Virus record (IMG/VR): IMGVR_UViG_3300020472_000007 | Coordinates: 1-35,875 of that record | Source of the DNA: a virus | Direction: 5' to 3' (one strand) | DNA length: 35,875 bases | Shown here: positions 31,922 to 35,875 of the stretch, piece by piece | How the letters are laid out: each line of letters begins with the position of its first letter | Position numbering within the stretch: position 1 is the stretch's first letter | Position numbers and translations under genes: made by a program | The notes under the pieces: model-generated | Told to the model about the DNA's origin: nothing | The model's database searches: none | The model's input: the letters and a program-made list of their open reading frames with translations, nothing else

Positions 31922-32333
31922 CTCTGATCCATTGCTTTACATCAAAGCCTGGACAGTTGGGTTTCTTGGGCTCTGCATCAGAATGACCAATCACTTCTAC
32001 ATCTGGATACATTGTTTTAATTGTTTGTATCAGACTATGAAGAGTTAGATATTGATCTTCTGTAATGTTGTTTCCCCTCCCAACAAGACAAATTCCTAAA
32101 CTCTTTCCATTCATTCCAAGAGCTGCACAATGAGCACCTTGCATTTTGGTATCTCTACCATTTTCTAAAATTCCATTTCTTCTAATTACATAGTGGTACC
32201 CAATCGCATCCCAATTTCTCGGAGGATCTGTATGCCACTTATGTATTTCAGCAGCACCTATGTCCATCTCTGCTGGTGTATCAGCACAATGAACAACACA
32301 ATGTGTAGTAACTTTTCTCTCGATCATATACAA
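31905..32333 (-). CDS. N-acetylmuramoyl-L-alanine amidase (endolysin)
   Basis: This zinc amidase of the T7 lysozyme type has ligands His15 (CVVHCADTP), His117 (IGHSDAEP) and Cys127 (PNCPGF), plus GYHYVIRRNG and the GAHC region. At 142 aa it is near the size of T7 gp3.5 (151 aa). It cleaves the amide between muramic acid and the stem peptide. In T7 this enzyme also inhibits RNA polymerase, but no phage polymerase is seen here. The ATG at 32325-32327 follows a better ribosome site than the TTG at 32333. Confidence 0.93.
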   Translation of the reverse strand: MYMIERKVTTHCVVHCADTPAEMDIGAAEIHKWHTDPPRNWDAIGYHYVIRRNGILENGRDTKMQGAHCAALGMNGKSLGICLVGRGNNITEDQYLTLHSLIQTIKTMYPDVEVIGHSDAEPKKPNCPGFDVKQWIRDEFYG

Positions 32334-32386
32334 CTCACTATATCTATCTTGTATATCATAATATCAAATACCACAATACCTAGTTA

Positions 32387-32602
32387 TTATTCTAATATTA
32401 AAGAGGTTATTTTTTTCTCCCCCATATAGATCTCTATATTAGCCTTTGATTTAATACATTTAAAAATAACTCTATCCTCTGGTCGTTTATCCCTCATCGC
32501 AATTCTTTTTCCTTTAAGGCAAGTGCTTAAATTTGGCTGTATTCGATGTTCCTTTATTTCGTGATCCACTATCATTAAAAGTGCTATTACTGTTTCTATC
32601 AT
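32387..32602 (-). CDS. Small protein with hydrophobic N terminus
   Basis: Residues 1-13 of this 71-aa protein (MIETVIALLMIVD) are hydrophobic. The remainder has two Cys and beta-like segments (LSTCLKGKRIAMRD, DRVIFKCIKSKANIEIYMG). This could be an exported or signal-anchored protein. It lies between the membrane coiled-coil gene and the amidase in the lysis region. The family is not known to me. The 53 bases after it hold no clear gene or consensus promoter. Confidence 0.6.
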   Translation of the reverse strand: MIETVIALLMIVDHEIKEHRIQPNLSTCLKGKRIAMRDKRPEDRVIFKCIKSKANIEIYMGEKKITSLILE

Positions 32603-33003
32603 TCGTAACCTTTTTTGCCATTAGCTCTAACTTTATCTTTTAATTTTTCAATATCATTCAGAGCTTTCTCTAATTGTTTTGTTAAAAATTCGATGTTCAC
32701 TTTATTGTGCATTCCACTTTCTAATTGTTCATCGTGTTTTTCTAATTGACCAGCCATATGTTCTATTAACATAAACTGTTCGCTGTCTGCTGGTAACGAA
32801 CCTAACTCTCCTCTTGGCCATTTAATTCTAAACTCTGTATTCTTTTCAACATCAACTATCATTAGCTTACCATTCGTTTCAATATTATTTAATCTTTCAA
32901 TGATACCAAAGTAGGCCCATAGTCCAGCACAAGCTCCAGCTATTAGAGCTATGATTGTTTTAATATCTGTAGAGATAGATGTCTTTTGTGTAATAGGTTT
33001 CAT
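32599..33003 (-). CDS. Membrane-anchored coiled-coil protein
   Basis: This 134-aa protein has a cytoplasmic polar start, one transmembrane helix at about 16-35 (TIIALIAGACAGLWAYFGII), then NTEFRIKWPRGELGSLPADS and a C-terminal coiled coil (LTKQLEKALNDIEKLKDKV). The shape suits an inner-membrane protein with a periplasmic rod, resembling i-spanin-like design. No partner was proven. It is part of the holin-amidase cluster. Confidence 0.6.
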   Translation of the reverse strand: MKPITQKTSISTDIKTIIALIAGACAGLWAYFGIIERLNNIETNGKLMIVDVEKNTEFRIKWPRGELGSLPADSEQFMLIEHMAGQLEKHDEQLESGMHNKVNIEFLTKQLEKALNDIEKLKDKVRANGKKGYE

Positions 33004-33077
33004 TAATTAGTGGGCCCTCCACAATAGGCCAGGATGCACATAGCAATTATTAGCCAAGCTGTAAAATGATAATTCAT
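33003..33077 (-). CDS. Hydrophobic micropeptide, 24 aa
   Basis: The frame starts at ATG 33075-33077, four bases after GAGGG, and its TAA overlaps the next ATG as TAATG. The peptide is mainly one hydrophobic helix (FTAWLIIAMCILAYC) with a short polar end (GGPTN). It might be a small membrane peptide or just a coupling leader for the next gene. Confidence 0.4.
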   Translation of the reverse strand: MNYHFTAWLIIAMCILAYCGGPTN

Positions 33078-33090
33078 ATTCCCTCATAAA

Positions 33091-33348
33091 TTAATTATAA
33101 CTATACCCACTTGGAGTATCACCTTTTTCTAAAATTTTAAATAGATTTTTATGCTGCTGCATAATCTCCTCATCTTTATCCATCATAGTAGCCATCTTAT
33201 CCTGTAGTTTTTCTACTTGTCTTTCTAATTTCTGAACCTTATCTACTTGCACAGCCTGGTTAGTTGATAAAGAAAATGTTTGTGTTAATACCCATCCACT
33301 TACAGCTAACATCACACCAATTAAAAGAGTTATAATTTTATCCATCAT
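33091..33348 (-). CDS. Membrane-anchored coiled-coil protein, i-spanin-like
   Basis: This 85-aa protein has an N-terminal transmembrane helix (IITLLIGVMLAVSGWVL) followed by a coiled coil (VDKVQKLERQVEKLQDKMATM). It is next to a small lipoprotein, a combination resembling an i-spanin/o-spanin pair that joins inner and outer membranes at lysis. The assignment is from topology and neighbours only. Confidence 0.55.
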   Translation of the reverse strand: MMDKIITLLIGVMLAVSGWVLTQTFSLSTNQAVQVDKVQKLERQVEKLQDKMATMMDKDEEIMQQHKNLFKILEKGDTPSGYSYN

Positions 33349-33349
33349 A

Positions 33350-33544
33350 TCACTTACACTTTTCTTTTCCCCATTTCCAAGTTTGGGTTATTGATTTTTT
33401 TTCCTGTGTTTTATTTTTGTTATCATTATCTGCATCAACATCTGTTGTTCCATAAGTAACAGAAGTTTTATCTGGACACATACTTGAATTACATCCAACT
33501 AAAAATAGGAATGTTAAAAATAATATGCTCTTCACTTCAGCCAT
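33350..33544 (-). CDS. Small lipoprotein, o-spanin-like candidate
   Basis: This 64-aa protein has a signal sequence ending in the lipobox LVGC (Cys18): SILFLTFLFLVGC. The remaining stretch is polar (Asp/Asn/Lys/Thr-rich). The GTG five codons on (VKSILF) is an alternative start. A short lipoprotein next to membrane-anchored coiled-coil proteins suggests the outer-membrane half of a spanin. Confidence 0.65.
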   Translation of the reverse strand: MAEVKSILFLTFLFLVGCNSSMCPDKTSVTYGTTDVDADNDNKNKTQEKKSITQTWKWGKEKCK

Positions 33545-33740
33545 CCTTTTTCTTCTTCTTTATTTTTTTCATTTGTTTTTTAATAAAGTTAGTGTTGCGT
33601 TTTATTTGTTCAGATAAAACAACTTGGCCCTGTTGCAACTTAATAATATCACCAGACATATTGTAAGTAGTTTTTAAATTCCAAGACATCAAGCCAATTA
33701 AAACACTAGCGAGTATTCCTATTATAATTTTACTGTCCAT
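33537..33740 (-). CDS. Membrane-anchored short coiled-coil protein
   Basis: This 67-aa protein has a transmembrane helix at about 5-20 (IIIGILASVLIGLMSW), a helical middle (DIIKLQQGQVVLSEQIKRNT) and a poly-lysine end (KKQMKKIKKKKKDG). The start is coupled to the stop of the Cys-rich gene. It could be an alternative i-spanin or pinholin-like factor. Confidence 0.6.
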   Translation of the reverse strand: MDSKIIIGILASVLIGLMSWNLKTTYNMSGDIIKLQQGQVVLSEQIKRNTNFIKKQMKKIKKKKKDG

Positions 33741-33892
33741 TACTTTCCTTCATAAGTTAAATCCTCTGCTTTAGTAGTAGAGCAATTACAATGATCACAA
33801 GTACAGGGATCCCCATCCCAATGATGATTGTGTAAATCTCCATCGCAATGACACTCACATCCACAACTTCCACATTCTTTTTTTTTAGCCAT
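33740..33892 (-). CDS. Cys/His-rich mini protein, 50 aa, likely metal-binding
   Basis: The frame runs from ATG 33890-33892 to a TAA overlapping the next ATG (TAATG). Nine Cys occur at 7, 10, 12, 14, 16, 30, 32, 35 and 37, with His at 15, 21, 23, 24 and 34: CxxCxCxCHC, HNHHWDGD, then CTCDHCNC. This density exceeds a simple zinc finger and recalls metallothionein or a multi-metal knuckle. There is no signal peptide. It sits between the holin and membrane proteins of the lysis region. Metal binding is inferred from the pattern; the role is unknown. Confidence 0.75.
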   Translation of the reverse strand: MAKKKECGSCGCECHCDGDLHNHHWDGDPCTCDHCNCSTTKAEDLTYEGK

Positions 33893-33893
33893 A

Positions 33894-34307
33894 TTATTTT
33901 TTATCGTTAATCTTTTTTAATTTATCAAATGATCTTGCTCCTGTCATTCCAAGTAATGCAAATAAAACTGTCATTAATGTAGAGCTGTCAAGAGTAGGCA
34001 GATCTATTGTTGTACCTCTCAAAGCACAGATCCAATTAGTAATAGGTATTACTAGGAACTGAAACATAAAAGCAAAGACACATACCCAGGCAAGAGTAGG
34101 CCTCCACAATCTTTGTATCCAGGATAGTGGGCCTGTTGCTTGAGCATCTGCTCTATTTATTTTAGCTTGTTCTTTATCTACATCTACTAATGCTTTTAAT
34201 AATTCTTTTTCAAGATTAGCTTTCTGCTCTGTTATCTTGTTTTTATCTGGAACAAGATCAATAGCTTTATTTAATAATGGTAACAGTTTTGTTATTCCGG
34301 CAATCAT
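33894..34307 (-). CDS. 3TM-type holin
   Basis: This 137-aa protein has an amphipathic N-terminal helix (MIAGITKLLPLLNKAIDLVP), a charged helix and QATGPLSWIQRLWRPTLAWV, which is the hallmark of GTA_holin_3TM family proteins. Hydrophobic helices follow (FAFMFQFLVIPITNWI; LMTVLFALLGMTGARSFDK). It would form inner-membrane holes to release endolysin. It lies upstream of the small membrane genes and the amidase in the late unit. Confidence 0.85.
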   Translation of the reverse strand: MIAGITKLLPLLNKAIDLVPDKNKITEQKANLEKELLKALVDVDKEQAKINRADAQATGPLSWIQRLWRPTLAWVCVFAFMFQFLVIPITNWICALRGTTIDLPTLDSSTLMTVLFALLGMTGARSFDKLKKINDKK

Positions 34308-34537
34308 ACTTTATGTCCTTTTAATGTTATTGGCTCATAAGGATAACAAGAAAATTTAACTGAACCATTCTTATCCTGGAGCTCTGGTTTTAATATATCT
34401 ACTATTATGTGGCTCTCTGTAATACACTCGTCTGCACTTGTATAAGGCTGTTCATTAATAATAAATTTACATTGAACTGAAGTTGGATCAGCAAGATCTG
34501 ATAATAAACATAATGTACCTACGAGTAGAAATTTCAT
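34304..34537 (-). CDS. Small secreted protein
   Basis: This 77-aa protein has a short hydrophobic N terminus (MKFLLVGTLCLLSDL) and four Cys (10, 23, 38, 59), suggesting export and possible disulfides. Its stop overlaps the holin start (ATGA). The 71-base gap before it holds a weak AT-rich promoter-like stretch but nothing secure. The function is unknown. Confidence 0.6.
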   Translation of the reverse strand: MKFLLVGTLCLLSDLADPTSVQCKFIINEQPYTSADECITESHIIVDILKPELQDKNGSVKFSCYPYEPITLKGHKV

Positions 34538-34608
34538 AGGCTCTATAATAATTTATATGGATGATCTTATGTAGATGAACACTACTAGACCATTTGGATT
34601 TTTAGTAA

Positions 34609-34821
34609 TTATAATACTATTGTATCTGCCTCTTCTTCTGTAAGAGGTTCTCCATTTATAAGTTTTTGTTTAGCACTAGCTTTTAAATCTGCTTTTTCTT
34701 GATTAGCAGTTTCTTCAGCATCTTTTCTAGCATTAGCATTTATAGTGTCTTGTTCTCCTTGAGCAATTTCTTCTGCTGTCATATCTTGAACAACACCATC
34801 TACTAATTTTTTCATTGTCAT
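34609..34821 (-). CDS. Small fibre-associated protein, copy 2
   Basis: This 70-aa protein has a strong AAGGAG site before its start. It begins MTMKKLVDGVVQDMTAEEIA and ends GEPLTEEEADTIVL, identical to the end of the junction-spanning paralogue. The middle is a charged Ala/Lys/Glu helix. The N-terminal KKLVDGVVQDMTAEE pattern resembles phage tail-assembly chaperones. It directly follows fibre copy 2, so the cassette fibre plus small protein is present twice. Confidence 0.8.
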   Translation of the reverse strand: MTMKKLVDGVVQDMTAEEIAQGEQDTINANARKDAEETANQEKADLKASAKQKLINGEPLTEEEADTIVL

Positions 34822-34841
34822 TTATATATTCTCCTTATTCA

Positions 34842-35723
34842 TTAAACATATTTATAACCCAATACTGTATAAAAACCATTTTTTATATTAGATGAATTAT
34901 TACCAATTAACGACCACCCTGTTTTAGTTGAAGTTTCTGAAGTCCAACCATATGCCTCATAATGAGCATAATAAGGTGGAGAACTTTCATCGTGGTTTAA
35001 CCATTGGTATAACGCACTTTGTCTGCCATTAGCATCTGGTTTATAAATTTCCATCTTAAGATTTGGATTTATAAAACCAGAATTAAATCCCCAACCATTA
35101 GCAGTAAGTTGTGCTAAACTTCCATTTACATCTTTCCATATAGCAAGATTAGAATTGCTGTGATTTGTTTGAGAGTGAGTGTACCATCCTATAAAACCAT
35201 AATCTTGACTTGAAATATCTCCACTCGCATTTCTAAATCTTATCCACATACCTTGATTAGCACTCATTTGATACTGCATAAAAACTTCCATTTTATAATA
35301 ATTGTTTGTAGCCCAATTTGTAGTTGTACTAATTGTATTTACTCCTGTGCTATCAAGTGATGTATGACTTACAAGATCAACTTGAGATGATAATGCCGAC
35401 CAAGATACTGCACCAGCAGAAGTATTTTTTAAATACATATCAGATGCTGGTTTTGCTAGTCTTTGTAATCCACTTCCATCTCTGTAAAGTATATCACCTT
35501 GAGTTGTTATTGTTGTTCCAACATCAGTACCATCTGTACCTTTAGCAGCAAGTTTAGTCCAATAAGCAGTTTGAGATGTTGCTTGTGTACCAGCTCCGTG
35601 TGCTTGAATACAAATAAAACTTTCGTTTCCGTGAGTTACAATATCATCAACAACATAAGCAGTTGATCCACTATATGCTCCACGAAATACAGGTTTAATT
35701 CTTCCGAGATTTACTGTTGCCAT
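34842..35723 (-). CDS. Tail fibre / adhesin, copy 2 of a duplicated pair
   Basis: This 293-aa protein has the same N-terminal plan as copy 1 (VNLGRIKPVFRGAYSGSTAY, VVDDIV, then TTQGDILYRDGSGLQRLAK), but the C-terminal 170 residues differ completely and contain many Trp, Tyr, Ser and Asn (for example YKMEVFMQYQM, WLNHDESSPPYYAHYEAYGW). The last stretch ends GFYTVLGYKYV. It probably offers a different receptor tip on the same base. The start is close behind the stop of the junction-spanning small gene. Confidence 0.8.
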   Translation of the reverse strand: MATVNLGRIKPVFRGAYSGSTAYVVDDIVTHGNESFICIQAHGAGTQATSQTAYWTKLAAKGTDGTDVGTTITTQGDILYRDGSGLQRLAKPASDMYLKNTSAGAVSWSALSSQVDLVSHTSLDSTGVNTISTTTNWATNNYYKMEVFMQYQMSANQGMWIRFRNASGDISSQDYGFIGWYTHSQTNHSNSNLAIWKDVNGSLAQLTANGWGFNSGFINPNLKMEIYKPDANGRQSALYQWLNHDESSPPYYAHYEAYGWTSETSTKTGWSLIGNNSSNIKNGFYTVLGYKYV

Positions 35724-35727
35724 AATA

Positions 35728-35875
35728 TTACAAGACTATAGTGTCTGCCTCCTCTTCGGTTAATGGTTCACCAGCAATAAGTTTAGCTTTAGCACTATCT
35801 TTAAGAGTATCTTTTTCTGCTTTAGCATTATCTCTTGCAGTTTTATCAGTAGCACTAGTTTCAATATCTATTGCC
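35728..35875 (-). CDS. Small tail-fibre-associated protein, 3' part (junction-spanning copy 1)
   Basis: This is the C-terminal part of the 69-aa protein whose start is at 111-113. TAA is at 35728-35730. It contains KAKLIAGEPLTEEEADTIVL, shared nearly exactly with the 70-aa copy at 34609-34821. Bases 35825-35875 are the repeated overlap, so the gene is whole on the circle. Confidence 0.85.
   Translation of the reverse strand, partial: AIDIETSATDKTARDNAKAEKDTLKDSAKAKLIAGEPLTEEEADTIVL
35825..35875. repeat. Terminal direct repeat, right copy
   Basis: Identical to bases 1-51; see the left copy. Both copies lie inside the small fibre-associated gene, and the join restores one continuous frame. 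Confidence 0.95.

Noticed and set aside
32334-32386. Possible promoter before the amidase
   Set aside because: AT-rich words such as TTGATA exist, but no -10 at correct spacing was convincing.
34538-34608. Possible promoter before the secreted protein and holin
   Set aside because: A TATAAA-like word lies 16 bases from TTCATC, a poor -35; not enough to call.
1-35875. tRNA genes, CRISPR arrays, insertion sequences
   Set aside because: No cloverleaf-like segment, regularly spaced repeat-spacer array or transposase was noticed while reading. A tRNAscan or CRISPR finder run was not possible.

Overview
This window looks like one complete, circularly assembled genome of a small AT-rich podovirus (short-tailed, T7-like virion plan). 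Bases 1-51 are repeated exactly at 35825-35875, and one reading frame runs through the junction, so the unique genome is about 35,824 bp. The XRE regulator has a sequence typical of alphaproteobacteria, and the AT-rich, tightly overlapped genes with many tiny ORFs suggest a marine alphaproteobacterial host. An HTVC010P-type pelagiphage relative is possible, but host and genus are inference; no search was run.

Layout on the circle: there is one divergence point (about 24964-25073) and one convergence point (about 30467-30523). Leftward from 24963 runs a nearly unbroken block: a ribbon-helix-helix regulator, a DUF3310-like protein, a stand-alone DnaA domain IV protein and a winged-helix replication-type protein. 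After a gap with a strong sigma70-like promoter it continues with small and large terminase, portal, scaffold, capsid, tail tubes A and B, four internal-virion-type proteins and a long series of fibre/adhesin genes down to position 132. The block passes through the junction to 35728 and continues leftward through a second fibre plus small-protein cassette, a 3TM holin, many small membrane or lipoproteins, an amidase and a metallophosphoesterase, ending at 30524.

Rightward from 25074 to 30466 lies a compact early-looking operon: an unknown 156-aa leader gene, a small serine recombinase, an XRE regulator, a YqaJ-type exonuclease with an ERF-type annealing protein, a LexA-type DNA-binding domain without its protease, several small unknown genes and a glucosaminidase with a signal-like N terminus.

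No DNA polymerase, primase, helicase or RNA polymerase is recognisable. The phage probably uses host replication and transcription, directed by its own DnaA-like and winged-helix proteins and helped by the exonuclease/annealing pair. Serine recombinase, XRE, LexA-like and ribbon-helix-helix genes around one divergent control region leave a temperate or semi-temperate life style open. Several genes below 60 codons were found by reading the gaps, including a 50-aa Cys/His-rich protein in the lysis region and a 42-aa lipoprotein with a TTG start just before the large terminase.
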